From positions 186,001-250,000 of the forward strand of contig NZ_JAVJSQ010000006.1 in NCBI RefSeq assembly GCF_040219335.1: a DNA stretch of 64,000 bases, written 5' to 3'. This DNA is from Gimesia sp. Lineage in GTDB: Bacteria; Planctomycetota; Planctomycetia; Planctomycetales; Planctomycetaceae. Both the position numbers and the translations under genes were made by a program. Below are positions 48,801-55,733 of this stretch, piece after piece. The first letter of the stretch is position 1; every line of letters begins with the position of its first letter. The notes under the pieces are model-generated. The model was not told the DNA's origin. It searched no databases and saw only the letters and a program-made list of their open reading frames with translations.

Positions 48801-49003
48801 GAATCCGCAGGCGGTAATAAAAGCCCCTCTAAATCGTATCCGGTCAGCAGCGTGCGGTCTTCCAGCTCTTCGATTCCAATCGGACGTCGACTCAGCGCGG
48901 GCTGATACCGATGACGTGCGCGAGAACGCTGATTTCGGGGACGACGTGAGCGTACAGTTCGGTATCGTGAAGTCAGGGACTTCAACCAGTTAGTCAACAG
49001 CAT
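39812..49003 (-). CDS. Giant LEPR-XLL surface protein: FG-GAP-like repeats, 12 Calx-beta domains, dockerin-like segment, matrixin motif
   Basis: ATG 49003 is preferred over TTG 49039 because LEPR-XLL proteins commonly start MLLTNWLKSL. The 3,063 residues hold, in order: a basic leader with the LEPR-XLL signal ELEDRTLLT (46-54); FG-GAP-like repeats (about 60-870), with motifs such as FGSAVAISDDYLVVGS; one Calx-beta domain (873-985); more FG-GAP repeats (985-1390); eleven Calx-beta domains (1391-2630); a cohesin-like beta region (2634-2794); a dockerin-like pair of Ca-binding loops (DLNNDDAINFRDLILFAS and DLNQDDRVHFRDLLLFAS); and a C-terminal region with HELGHLLGYEH at residue 3002 plus a GVM Met-turn, a matrixin-type zinc site. 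It is likely a calcium-dependent adhesin or matrix protein; protease activity is uncertain. Confidence 0.94.
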   Translation of the reverse strand: MLLTNWLKSLTSRYRTVRSRRPRNQRSRARHRYQPALSRRPIGIEELEDRTLLTGYDLEGLLLPPADSDSNLREYFGSAVAISDDYLVVGSYRNGFNIGSSGLAYVYARDNQGTANDRSDDTWVFETTLSSITPDFEDRYDQSSDQFGHSVAIEGNTIVVGAPFADAYVNPKYENTGAVFVFTKDESGWKNATVTKLISPEADEAYRSSFGWSVALENNTLVVGASLVQGSPYYRGAAYVFTKNASGWENAEAVKLAASDHPLQAYFGETVAVSGDTIVIGTGDQVSAAYIYSKGIDGWNSAEEVKLTGETPSFGSSVSVRNDTVVIGEAGFSANDYTENGTVHIYQKGSSWNEYQKTTIQASTPHSGDNFGSSVFLLDDILVIGAKNHPQDGPPQGAVYIYEKGILGWTGATESFFTSSELEENSSWGSCIDFNGSEILIGSPLEDTNGVDSGAAYIFSNGINGWNSSEQKISPLTDDIIQHPGDRTGSSVAIDGDYLVVGAPYNNFRGINAGAAYIYKRNLNGTPDVYFDDFWEFETALFPSDGQDYDTFGSKVAIDGNTIVVNGYNRSHDDPNLQNGCVYIYTKQGSDWNNATETILTNSDPDFDATFGYEFDIDDNQLVVTALTAPFISNEVDYGAVYVYTNTDSNWLTATKTKIVTTNNEGYGISVGINGDSLIVGSFGKEIYGSHNGAAYIYTKGESGWSDATEFKFTPDNLTEPTRYGVSVSIDDNTAAVGASFDSTLGNRYGAAYVYSRVGDDWSDTVSTKLYADDGNTSAYYGRAVSIHDNKLVIGAIYDNSPENFGAGTAYIYENSGNGWDNSLQTKIKETSGSFAHDLAIDNETIVVGAPTDTTSHGYRSGSVHVYRLNDRSSISINNIQIIEGDSGTSSATFTVTRKGTNPGDLNQSETIEYKTFERTATAGIDYTALEGTIVFQAAPNQTTQTQTITVPIHGDQIKEIDEGFGVLLFNHVGSSLLGNTSGAATIINDDFPELIQSQSVLPPPTLNSTDHFGNDIAVDEDFMVVGAIDSDLIANNAGAAFVYRRNQQGTPYNDSDDTWDYYSTLTAFDATEGDFFGTSVAIDRETIVIGAKGDDDLGAESGSAYIFRWIGSGWVFDQKITNSDGEADDNFGTSVAIEDFTIVVGSPYHDALNLSYEDEAGAAYVFKLVGNTWIESQKLTASNKDYYDRFGTAVEINNHQIFVSGITADTGQSPFGGGAVYIFHYIADTWIERQVIGQPTSTGNIWFGINFYVDDNYLGIISPDGNSNIGGDIFIYKNVSGSRTGTWTYQQQLPTPENDPFYSFDSISISGTTLVTGSTSSNTGAAFLYRLIDNQWVESQTLLPLDGDPNDFFGYAVAFAGERVIVGAPLNNEAGTDVGKFYVFQPYVPEIFIVNDVSKIEGDSGQTIFTFTVERRGQQAGDLNFLSVVDFTTSDLSAKQGTNDYESNTGSVIFQSDPESIVQTQTISIIINGDNQVENDELFNVYLSNPSQGTILATSSARGTIENDDQAQITIDDIIINESARTASVRVSLDKPVASAINVDYTTANLSAIDTEDYLAQSGTLTFGAGQLFRTISIPLIDSDNIEADEMFLVNLLNLQNNGFNVVLADDQAEVTIKDDDQAAISIADIVVNEDAGTVEITVSQDVPASTSVSVDYATADQSALDVDDYQSQNGTLTFAPGEQTKVITLNIVDSDQIEADEIFLINLFNLQAGGANIMLADDQAEVTIRDNDQASISIDDVSVDESMGTAILTVTLTQPVSTTVTIDFTTSDQTATESTDYQAQSGLLVFPPGELTKTITVTTFDSDEVELEERLVVLLSNIQSGGTDVVFAKSQGEITIQDNDVASLTIEDITVEEDTGTVEIAVSLNQPIDTTITVDYASADQSAIAVDDYSLQTATLSFAPGELTRTISIPVVNSDLVELEKSFLVNLTNLQASGRDVILADDQAVVTISDDDQAQLTIDDISINEADGTAEVTVSLDHPVAGEISVFFETADQTAFASEDYEGQSGTITFSAGQQTRIISIPLIDTDHVEPDEQFLVNLSQLQNNGFDVLLADDQAEVTIRDDDQAQFTIDDIIVSEADGTAVLTVSLSHPVTSAVTIDYATADDSAFSPEDYQAQTGTLTFLPGVQSQSITIALINSDPIELDERFLINLSNIQAGSADVVMGDHQGEVTIQDNEQAQLIVSDLTVNEADGTAEVVVTLDQPVSFEVRVNYSLSDGKARNSLDYQSQSGTLTFAPGEQSKTITVALIDNDKVEEIEDFHVNLSGLNIQSDVVIIGRSQADVSIVDDDQAQFSITDITVDEAAGVARLYIYLTDTVYANISVDYSTIDQSAVSDSDYLGKSGRLTFTQGQTAKSITITITDDQIVEGLESFYVQLSNIQANGAQLTFASDSGEVTIEDNEEANLTMSDVTVDESAGVALVSLTLDQPVEAAVSLDFNTLDQSALANADYQPTAGTVTFQPGEVSQTVSIPLIDTDLVELTESFLVQFTNLQAGGANIALSRNQAEVTITDVDQSNITIDDISVDESAANVQVTVSLDAPVDAPVVINYATASQTAQSPSDYAHRSGSLTFTPGTQTQLISIPIVDSGLLEIDETFLVILSGLQANGHNVILADDRAVVTILDDDSASAEVNLRLVSSPTPTQPDGSIIQLPEHEAWVSEWATWWIEIWVQTNDQTSQGSISVDVDLSYNSAVASAMEIEYGPRFSTNQTGDIDDSTGTITDLHAETSTAGLQVNRRTLFARIRFTPQAQDQIDLDLSTKILPAEDLELQANSVEVQLSNAAPFVTPTEAIPAVQIYANPYDLNNDDAINFRDLILFASVYNSTPSLSDSDYAWFADLNQDDRVHFRDLLLFASNYGKSKANHSIVTYPSNFPDAWNQLLVADTSSAPQQTATPLSQTVATTSFSRIVDQVSGSLSAEQNVMLEATTVQVVDLEGDALGQVAGGTIYIDVNAAGYGWYLEGSPAADFNFVYESDLSLIALPGSDADGRFDLQTVLFHELGHLLGYEHSEDGVMQGTLAPSIRLLPDWEINFEFDQDFSLDDTDEFFLDIQDETELTPF
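41114..44473 (-). repeat. Ten-unit Calx-beta coding repeat, exact 336-bp period
   Basis: Within the giant gene, domains 3-12 occupy 3,360 bases, exactly ten units of 336 bases (112 codons). Each unit opens near Q-A-x-(I/L)-T/S-I-x-D and closes with E-V-T-I-x-D-(D/N)-D or similar. The unit sequences have diverged at many positions, but the boundaries can be aligned without gaps. Confidence 0.9.
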
Positions 49004-49264
49004 GCGAGGCAGGGCTTTCTGGCTATCTGTTGCGGTCAAACGTACGTGGCCCGCACGTTGAGGCGTTGAGTTTAAGCGTAAGTGTTGGGTGAATCAGATA
49101 ATTAGCGGGTTGATATACAGGAATGAATTATCTGTATGTGTGAATATATCAGTTTAGGAGAGGGGTATCCATAACTTTCAGCTTCTCTACCTTAAAATTT
49201 CATGTCATTAAGAAATGACGGTAAATCTCTATATATAAATAGCTTATGGCAATGTTGTTCCCGC

Positions 49265-50272
49265 TCAGAAGACCGGCAGGCTCTGACCATCTCGATGCTG
49301 GATTGCCAGACTGAGCGTTTGGGGAGAAATACTGGTCGGAATCGTCCGTAGTGCACCATCCCCCATGATGCACAGGAATCTCCCATTGTTAGCCTGTCCC
49401 AGGGCGATGATTGGATTGCCAGGATTGAAGGGCAGGTCGATTGGTTGTGTCCAGGGAACCGCTTTATCCGGCCCTGCTTTGACCGCCAGGATCACGTTGG
49501 AAACACCATCGGTGAAACTTCGCATGCGTAAACCCTGACCGCCGCTGAACGGGGTGTCCTTGCCTGAGAAGGTCATCACAGACGTGAAGCCCGGCTGCAG
49601 GGTATTTTCTGTCTGGTAGACATCCGGCATTTTGGTAATCAAGGCCTTGTTATGCGGACTGTCCCAGGGCTCATCCAGCTTGAACTGCTGATACAACTCC
49701 TGCTGACCAAGAAAAGGGAGCAGATGTACCCGCCAGCTTAAATTCGGTTTGCCATCGGTCAGATGCGCATCGGCGTACGGGAATCGCGTGAAGGAATCGT
49801 GATAGTGATGAAAGGCCAGCCCGATCTTTTTCATGCTGTCTGCTTCTGACTCCCGGAACTGCTGCGAATTTCCCCCATTCATTTGAGAATTGATCACGTC
49901 GTCCGCTTTGTCGGCAATACGCTTCATGATCTTGCCTCCCGGGGCGCCCCAGGTCAGCAGAAAATAACCTCCGCCCCCCAGCAGCAGAACCACGGCACCG
50001 ATCGCGATCAGCGGCCCCGGTTTGACTTTGGAAGCCGTCTGTTTCTTCTGCTTCGATTTCGCCGACTTCGTGGGGCTCTTCTTCCGCCGTCGTGTCGGTG
50101 GCGAATAATCCATTTCCTCTTCTTCATCGAAGGCTTCCAGAAAATCATCGTCCGCGGGGACCGGGATTTTCATCACCGCTTCGCACGCTTTGCATTTGAT
50201 TTTCTTACCGGCTTTATCGTCGCCGACTTTATATTTCTTGCCGCACTGCCTGCATTCAAAACTGATGGTCAT
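49265..50272 (-). CDS. DUF1559-type protein with N-terminal zinc ribbon and one membrane span
   Basis: The 335-residue protein starts at ATG 50272. Residues 6-35 form a zinc-ribbon-like motif (FECRQCGKKYKVG then IKCKACEAVM: two CxxC pairs). A basic Ser/Thr/Lys-rich linker and one membrane span (about 90-110, PLIAIGAVVLLLGGGGYFLL) follow. The exported half is DUF1559-like: IGLAFHHYHDSFTRFPYA, NLSWRVHLLPFLGQQ, KAGPDKAVPWTQP and CIMGDGALRTIP. There is no pilin signal, so it is membrane-fixed with the ribbon inside the cell. It is the last of three related genes on the minus strand. Confidence 0.9.
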   Translation of the reverse strand: MTISFECRQCGKKYKVGDDKAGKKIKCKACEAVMKIPVPADDDFLEAFDEEEEMDYSPPTRRRKKSPTKSAKSKQKKQTASKVKPGPLIAIGAVVLLLGGGGYFLLTWGAPGGKIMKRIADKADDVINSQMNGGNSQQFRESEADSMKKIGLAFHHYHDSFTRFPYADAHLTDGKPNLSWRVHLLPFLGQQELYQQFKLDEPWDSPHNKALITKMPDVYQTENTLQPGFTSVMTFSGKDTPFSGGQGLRMRSFTDGVSNVILAVKAGPDKAVPWTQPIDLPFNPGNPIIALGQANNGRFLCIMGDGALRTIPTSISPQTLSLAIQHRDGQSLPVF

Positions 50273-50346
50273 GGTCTTCTGAGTGTCTTTATAAAACTAA
50301 GTGGGTTGGGTGGTGAAATAATACCGTTAGTCGTTGACAGTGATTC

Positions 50347-51216
50347 TTACTGTCCCGGTTTGACTTCGATGGCGTCCCAATCAATCCGCGTGAAATCCTG
50401 CGGGCCGATCATCTCTTTCCATTGAGCGTCTTCCAGATCCTTTTTAACAAGTGATATGGATCCATCCCCTTTCAGAATCACAACCTGTGAAGCAGTTTGT
50501 CCCAATTCGGCGATTGGCTGCGCCGGATTCAGACCACCCGGTTTTGTCCATTCGACGGCTTTGTCGGGGCCTGCTTCAACGACCATCATTGTATAGGAGA
50601 GGCCATCTAGCGTGTCGCGCATACGGGCCGGCTGGCCCAGGGGAAACAGTGTGGTCATTTTCTCCTTTCCCTCAGCATTTTTTTCCCGTTTCCCTTCAAA
50701 AACCCGGAATCGGGTTTTGTTTGAGTCGGCAGGCGTGTCCGGTGATTTAAAGACATCAGGCATGTTCTTTGCCAGCGGCGCATTATTTGGACTATCCCAC
50801 GCTTCATCCAGTTTGAACTGTTCATACAATGGTTTCTGGTCCATATAGGGCAGGAGATGCACCCGCCAGCTGACTTTTAACCGACCATTCTCGTCATAAA
50901 ATTCGGGATGCTCTTCCTGTGATGGCAGGAAGGAACTGGCTTCCTCGTGCAGGTTATGCAGTGCCAGACCAATCTGCTTGAGCTGATTTCCAACAGCCTT
51001 GTAACGTGCGGCGGTCATCGGTTCTCCCGCTTTGGTCATCATCTCCGGGGCGATCTTTTGCTCCTCCGGTTGAGCATCCGTCTCTGCCGGTGCACCAGTC
51101 TCGGTGGCAGCTTCTTCCGTTGTGGGATTCGCAGCAGGCTGTTTCTGGCATCCGCTGGGAAATGTGACTGTTACCATCAGCAACGTCAGCAGCAGAATTC
51201 GACTCTGAATATACAT
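50347..51216 (-). CDS. DUF1559-type lipoprotein, single domain
   Basis: ATG 51216 is chosen because GGAG sits six bases upstream; ATG 51228 four codons earlier and a frame to 51291 are open. The 289-residue protein has a lipobox ending SGC and a short Thr/Glu-rich linker, then one DUF1559-like domain: QIGLALHNLHEEASSFLPSQ, KVSWRVHLLPYMDQKPLYE, DEAWDSPNNAPLAKNMPDV and VEAGPDKAVEWTKPGG. It closely resembles the first half of the adjacent 511-residue protein, so the two are products of duplication. It is probably anchored in the envelope. Function unknown. Confidence 0.9.
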   Translation of the reverse strand: MYIQSRILLLTLLMVTVTFPSGCQKQPAANPTTEEAATETGAPAETDAQPEEQKIAPEMMTKAGEPMTAARYKAVGNQLKQIGLALHNLHEEASSFLPSQEEHPEFYDENGRLKVSWRVHLLPYMDQKPLYEQFKLDEAWDSPNNAPLAKNMPDVFKSPDTPADSNKTRFRVFEGKREKNAEGKEKMTTLFPLGQPARMRDTLDGLSYTMMVVEAGPDKAVEWTKPGGLNPAQPIAELGQTASQVVILKGDGSISLVKKDLEDAQWKEMIGPQDFTRIDWDAIEVKPGQ

Positions 51217-51293
51217 TCTCGTCTCCATGGTTCTGTCAGAGAGGTTTACTTGAAAGTGAAAACAGGTGGAAAGCTTCATTGCCTGTTCCAATT

Positions 51294-52829
51294 TTATTCA
51301 GGTTTGTAAGAGGGCAGATCTACTGTGATCACATTCCCGTCATCAGGTTGAATCAGATTTGCCAGCGATTTTGCGGGGATGTTCGCAGGAATCCCCCTTG
51401 TCGAGCCATCCATCATCACAGCAGGGATCACAGGCGTGGTTAACTTCCCAAGGGCTTTGACCGGGTCAGCAGGATCAAAGGGCAGGTCTTCCGGTTTCGT
51501 CCAGGGAACCGCTTTGTCCGCGGCAGCGATCACGAAGAAGATTGTATTGGAAGTCCCGTCAGTGATATCTCTGATACGTGAGCCCGGCGCACCGGGAAAC
51601 GGCGTCTTTTCTCCGGCAAATGTCATCACACGTGTCTCGCCCGGCTTACCTGCGGAACCAAACTGATAGATCGCCGGCATTTTCGCCACTAAGGCTTTGT
51701 TGTGAGGGCTGTCCCAGGATTCATCCAGTTTGAACTGTTGATACAGCGCCTCCTGTCCCATGAAAGGCAGCAGATGCACGCGCCAGCTCAGATTGGGTTT
51801 GCCGTCGACGAGATGTTCATCCGCGGGCGGAAACCGATTGTATTTATCGACATAGTCGTAAAACGCCATGACGATCCCGCGAAGCTGTTGCAGGACCTTG
51901 ATCTGATCCGGCTTCAGAGTGGTATGGATAATGGTGTATTCTCGATCGTCAACCACGTTGCCATCATTTGGGTTTATCAGGTCTTTCCACTTGCTTTCAG
52001 CGATATCCCGCTTGTAACAGCGGGTTGAACCATCGGCCAGCAAGACCGGAATGCCTCGACCGGCGGCTCCGAATTCAGCCTTGGGATGTTCATCTTTCAG
52101 TCCGCCGGGTTGAGTCCATAGAACCGCTTTGTCCGGTCCCGCTTCAACGATCATGACTGTGTTAGATGTTCCGTCCAGAATGTTGCGAATCTGGGCCGGT
52201 TTCCCCAGTGGAAATATGGTAGATGGCGCCTCTCTGCCTCTGGAGTTTTTTCCCCATTGTCCTTCAAAGACACGGAAGCGGGTCTTGTCTGAGCCGATCG
52301 GGGTATCGGGAGAGCGGTAAACCTCAGGCATTTTCTTTGCCAGTGGGGCATTGGCTGGACTATCCCAGGCTTCATCCAGTTTGAATTGATCGTACAGCGG
52401 CTTCTGGCTCAGAAAGGGCAGAATGTGGACCCGCCAGCTGACTTTCAACTGACCATTCTCATCGAAATATTCAGGATGTTCTTCTTGTGATGGTAAAAAA
52501 GACCGGTTTTTATCATGCGAGTAATGCAGGGCCAGGCCGATGGCTTTCAGCCGCGCTTTTACCTCCTGATAACGTTCGGCCGTCATCGGCTCCCCCGGTT
52601 TCGTCACCATTTTGGGATCGATCGTCTTTTCTTCCGCAGTGGCAGCATCTTTCGAGGATGACTGTTCGGCAGACGAAGTTGAGGAGTCGTCTTTTTCCGC
52701 CTGGGAGTCGCCGGGCTGAGGCTTTTGACAACCTGTAGAAACCAGCAGCAGGATCAGACAGAGAGAGAATGTAGACAGACAGCGATTCCAGTTTCCCGGA
52801 ACACCAGGGAGTGAGCGAGTAGCAGACAT
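51294..52829 (-). CDS. Lipoprotein with two tandem DUF1559-type domains
   Basis: The 511-residue protein has a lipobox (LLLVSTGC) and a Ser/Glu-rich linker, then two DUF1559-like domains. Domain 1 (about 70-300) contains KAIGLALHYSHDKNRSFLPS and matches the neighbouring single-domain lipoprotein. Domain 2 (about 310-505) contains FYDYVDKYNRFPPADEHLVD, PNLSWRVHLLPFMGQEAL and DESWDSPHNKALVAKMP and is closer to the zinc-ribbon protein two genes away. It is first in the minus-strand run of three. The pattern implies a fusion or its reverse, a split, of the two single-domain neighbours. Confidence 0.9.
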   Translation of the reverse strand: MSATRSLPGVPGNWNRCLSTFSLCLILLLVSTGCQKPQPGDSQAEKDDSSTSSAEQSSSKDAATAEEKTIDPKMVTKPGEPMTAERYQEVKARLKAIGLALHYSHDKNRSFLPSQEEHPEYFDENGQLKVSWRVHILPFLSQKPLYDQFKLDEAWDSPANAPLAKKMPEVYRSPDTPIGSDKTRFRVFEGQWGKNSRGREAPSTIFPLGKPAQIRNILDGTSNTVMIVEAGPDKAVLWTQPGGLKDEHPKAEFGAAGRGIPVLLADGSTRCYKRDIAESKWKDLINPNDGNVVDDREYTIIHTTLKPDQIKVLQQLRGIVMAFYDYVDKYNRFPPADEHLVDGKPNLSWRVHLLPFMGQEALYQQFKLDESWDSPHNKALVAKMPAIYQFGSAGKPGETRVMTFAGEKTPFPGAPGSRIRDITDGTSNTIFFVIAAADKAVPWTKPEDLPFDPADPVKALGKLTTPVIPAVMMDGSTRGIPANIPAKSLANLIQPDDGNVITVDLPSYKPE

Positions 52830-53200
52830 GTAGGCAAACTTTCAGCTGAGTCAAATTGGATCAGACCCCGCGCGCATGGGGGCTCTGATGAAGCGAAGTT
52901 TGTGCCTGCCTTCGTTCTGTGAGCGTGTGTCTTTCGACATCAGAGAGAAGTCATTTAAGTCTATCTTCCACTTTAGGTTCAGGCAAGTTAAATGCAGACA
53001 AAGAATCACACAGGCCAGCGATCCGACATGCTGCAGGCAGGAGGTCTGGTTGAGCGAATCAAATTCTGTACACACCCCGATCAGGATCCGATTTTGTCTC
53101 CCAAAGAATCCGCGATTTCAGATGCATTCTCTCCCCACGCGAGCTATGATCGAAGCCCGACAACCTGAAATTTCTCCTGATGATAATAGAAACTCACACC
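52830..53200. other. Divergent intergenic region with a hairpin
   Basis: No convincing gene is seen between the divergent lipoprotein and lactonase genes. ATCAGA-CCCC (52860-52869) can pair with GGGG-TCTGAT (to 52889) with one bulged base. Promoters for both directions are expected but could not be assigned. Confidence 0.4.
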
Positions 53201-54472
53201 ATGCAATCTCCCGAAACATCCCGCCGCTCGTTTCTGAAAACATCTCTCGCTCTGACCGGAACCTTTCCACTGGTCGCCGGACTGGCCTACGCGGAATCAA
53301 AATCGTCCGACAAACCCCTGATGGCCTATGTCGGCACCTTCAGTTCTCCGCTTCAGGATGTGCTCGATACCCAGGTCGACCTGCCGCCTGGCAACGGACG
53401 CGGTATTCATCTCTTCCAGGTCGATCGCAAAACGGGAGCGATGACCCCTGCTGGCATTCAGCGGATGGGAACCAGCCCCAGTTGCCTGGCTGTCAACGCG
53501 GAAGGCACACGCCTCTATTCGACCAATGAAACTGATCGGGTCGGCCAGGAGAAGCATGGTTCCGTCTCCGCCTTCAAGATCAATCGGGAGGACGGTTCGC
53601 TCACACAACTCAACAAGGTCAACTCGGGGGGAGACGGACCGACCTATGTCAGCATCCATCCGTCGGGACGCTATCTGCTGATTGCGAATTATTTCGGCGG
53701 TTCGATTTCCGTGCTCCCCATTCTGAAAGACGGCTCACTCGGCGAAGCCACCGATGTCAAAAATGATGCCGGCAAAATCGGTCCCACCACAGCCACGAAT
53801 GCCCCCGAAGGCAGCTTCGCCTTCAGCGGTCACGATCATACGCACGCCCACATGATTCAGGCCGATCCCTCAGGGCGCTTTGTGTTTCATGTCGATCTGG
53901 GCTTGGACAAGATCTACATCTGGAAATTCGATGAAAAAACGGGCAAGCTCACGCCGAATGATCAGGCTGCGATCTCTCTGCCTCCCGGCGACGGACCCCG
54001 GCACTTCCACTTCCATCCCAACGGACGCTGGTTCTATTCAATCCAGGAAGAAGGTTCGACGCTGGTCCTCTTCGATTTCGATCCGAAGGCTGGCACACTG
54101 ACCGCCCGGCAGACCATCTCGACACTGCCGGAAGGTTTCAAAGGCAGCAACTTCTGTTCGGAAATTCTGGTTTCGGAAGACGGGAAGTACGTCTATGCCG
54201 GCAACCGTCTGCACGACAGCATCGGCATCTTTTCCGTCGGCACAAACGGCGAACTGACCTGGGTGGCTGATGAATGGACCCGCGGCAATTATCCCCGCAG
54301 CTTCAGCTTTGACCCGACCGGCGAATTTCTCTACTGCTGTAACCAGCGGGCCGACAGCGTGGCCGTGTTCAAGGTCGATAAAGCAACAGGCAAGCTGCAC
54401 TTCACAGGCCACTACGCTGCCGTTGGCAACCCCTCGCACGTTGTCTTTCTGGACCTGGCGAAGCAACCTTGA
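53201..54472 (+). CDS. Tat-exported lactonase, 6-phosphogluconolactonase-type propeller
   Basis: The start is ATG 53201, giving a twin-arginine signal (TSRRSFLKTSLALTGTFPLV); ATG 53180 is seven codons upstream. The 423-residue protein is a seven-bladed propeller of the PF10282 lactonase type: AYVGTFSSPLQDVL, GRGIHLFQVDRKTGAMTP, PSCLAVNAEGTRLYSTNE, GPTYVSIHPSGRYLLIANYFG, HDHTHAHMIQADPSGRFVFH, GPRHFHFHPNGRWFYSIQEE and YPRSFSFDPTGEFLYCCNQ. Bacterial members cleave 6-phosphogluconolactone or cyclic muconolactone; export argues against the pentose-phosphate role here. The following methyltransferase-like gene begins 65 bases later. Confidence 0.93.
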   Translation: MQSPETSRRSFLKTSLALTGTFPLVAGLAYAESKSSDKPLMAYVGTFSSPLQDVLDTQVDLPPGNGRGIHLFQVDRKTGAMTPAGIQRMGTSPSCLAVNAEGTRLYSTNETDRVGQEKHGSVSAFKINREDGSLTQLNKVNSGGDGPTYVSIHPSGRYLLIANYFGGSISVLPILKDGSLGEATDVKNDAGKIGPTTATNAPEGSFAFSGHDHTHAHMIQADPSGRFVFHVDLGLDKIYIWKFDEKTGKLTPNDQAAISLPPGDGPRHFHFHPNGRWFYSIQEEGSTLVLFDFDPKAGTLTARQTISTLPEGFKGSNFCSEILVSEDGKYVYAGNRLHDSIGIFSVGTNGELTWVADEWTRGNYPRSFSFDPTGEFLYCCNQRADSVAVFKVDKATGKLHFTGHYAAVGNPSHVVFLDLAKQP

Positions 54473-54536
54473 TGCAGGAGTTAATATGATCCAGACTGGA
54501 TTGCTGAGTTCGTAAGCGAGAAATGAGGAACGATTC

Positions 54537-55250
54537 ATGACCGCTGACAGTGACTCGGAGAAAGCACCTCAGGGCATCAATCGCCGCCGTCTGGTTCTGG
54601 ATCTGATTGGACTGCCAATCTTATTCGCTCTGTTTATGTTCCTGCCTGCGGGAACATGGACATGGTCGAAAGGCTGGTTCTTTATTCTTTTTCTGCTGGT
54701 GGTCGTTTCAGCAGGATTCGTGGTTCTTCAGCGTGTGAATCCGGAAGTCATTGTCGCGAGAAGTCACTTCCACAAAGGAACGAAACACTGGGACAAAATC
54801 CTGCTCGGCTTTTACTTTCCATCGATGCTGGCCATCGTCCCCGTGGCGGCTCTGGACGAGAGCCGATTCCACTGGTTTCCAGTCCCATTGTGGGTCTGCA
54901 TTCTCGGCTACGCTTTACTGCTGGCCGGGATGGTAATCGTCACCTGGGCCGAAGCCGTGAACAAGTTCTTTGAAGTCACCGTGCGGATTCAAACGGACCG
55001 CGGGCATGCAGTGATCGACACCGGTCCCTATGCCATCATGCGTCATCCCGGCTATGTCGGGGGAATCCTCACCGCCATCGGCATGCCGCTTTCGTTGGGA
55101 TCCCTCTGGGCCTTGATTCCGGCGGGAATCGCCTCGCTGGTGTTGATCATACGAACCCACTGGGAAGACCAGACCCTGCAGGCAGAATTAAACGGGTACC
55201 AGGAATACGCGAAGTGGGTGCGGTTTAAGCTGATCCCGGGCATCTGGTAA
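54537..55250 (+). CDS. Isoprenylcysteine carboxyl methyltransferase-like membrane enzyme
   Basis: The 237-residue protein starts at ATG 54537 after GAGGAACGATTC. It has about five membrane spans and the C-terminal signature of the ICMT/phospholipid methyltransferase group: AIMRHPGYVGGILTAIGMPL followed by HWEDQTLQAELNGYQEYAKW with the conserved Glu pair, ending RFKLIPGIW. Such enzymes transfer methyl groups from S-adenosylmethionine to membrane substrates; in bacteria without prenylated proteins the acceptor is usually unknown. It may be co-transcribed with the lactonase gene, though no functional link is evident. Confidence 0.93.
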   Translation: MTADSDSEKAPQGINRRRLVLDLIGLPILFALFMFLPAGTWTWSKGWFFILFLLVVVSAGFVVLQRVNPEVIVARSHFHKGTKHWDKILLGFYFPSMLAIVPVAALDESRFHWFPVPLWVCILGYALLLAGMVIVTWAEAVNKFFEVTVRIQTDRGHAVIDTGPYAIMRHPGYVGGILTAIGMPLSLGSLWALIPAGIASLVLIIRTHWEDQTLQAELNGYQEYAKWVRFKLIPGIW

Positions 55251-55337
55251 CGAAAAAATCATCCGCGGAGACGAGCCGACAGTCTCAGGCAGACCCAAGT
55301 ACATCTGAAGAATTACCAAATTTCAGGTACCCACACA

Positions 55338-55380
55338 CAAAAAAAACGACGGGAAAGGTGTGACACCATTTCCTGTCGAG
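55338..55380 (-). terminator. Rho-independent terminator after the tiny membrane-protein pair
   Basis: A hairpin with 14 paired bases and one bulge (55347-55378) is followed on the minus strand by eight T (55339-55346 as A on plus). Its core CGACGGGAAAGGT...ACACCATTTCC-TGTCG is almost identical to the hairpin at 56570. It lies about 190 bases past the stop of the tiny gene at 55566 and could also end the plus-strand transcript of the methyltransferase-like gene. Confidence 0.75.
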
Positions 55381-55565
55381 GTTTCAGCAGGACGCCAGAA
55401 TTCACTTGAGAAGTTTTTAGCCAGGTTAAATGAGTAAGTGCACATCAACCGAATTCTCTATTTGATCAGCTCATTCTCCTCGAGCGTCCAGATATTAAAG
55501 ATAGGCTTTGGCAATGAAATCATTAAGGCTGACTGACTGCATCTGAATATTATGAAACGAAAATC

Positions 55566-55733
55566 CTAATCGCTCTCAGAAACTCTGCCGGCAACCTTTT
55601 TCTCGAACTCTGTCAGGTCCTGCACCCGAGTCAGTGATTCATCTGCGGCTTCCTGCAGTCCGACCAGCACGGTGGCTGAGACGGTTAGTCCGGTGACGAG
55701 AAGACCAAGAATAAATATCCCAAGCGTACTCAT
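55566..55733 (-). CDS. Tiny single-span membrane protein (55 residues), unknown
   Basis: ATG 55733 follows GGAAGGAGC at a good distance, one of the clearest ribosome-binding sites in the window. The protein starts MSTLGIFILGLLVTGLTVSA, a membrane helix (residues 3-26), and ends in a charged amphipathic tail (DESLTRVQDLTEFEKKVAG). Its start overlaps the stop of the upstream tiny gene (ATGA), so the two are probably translated together. No family is recognised. The overlap, ribosome-binding site and downstream terminator make it a real gene rather than a chance frame. Confidence 0.72.
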   Translation of the reverse strand: MSTLGIFILGLLVTGLTVSATVLVGLQEAADESLTRVQDLTEFEKKVAGRVSESD

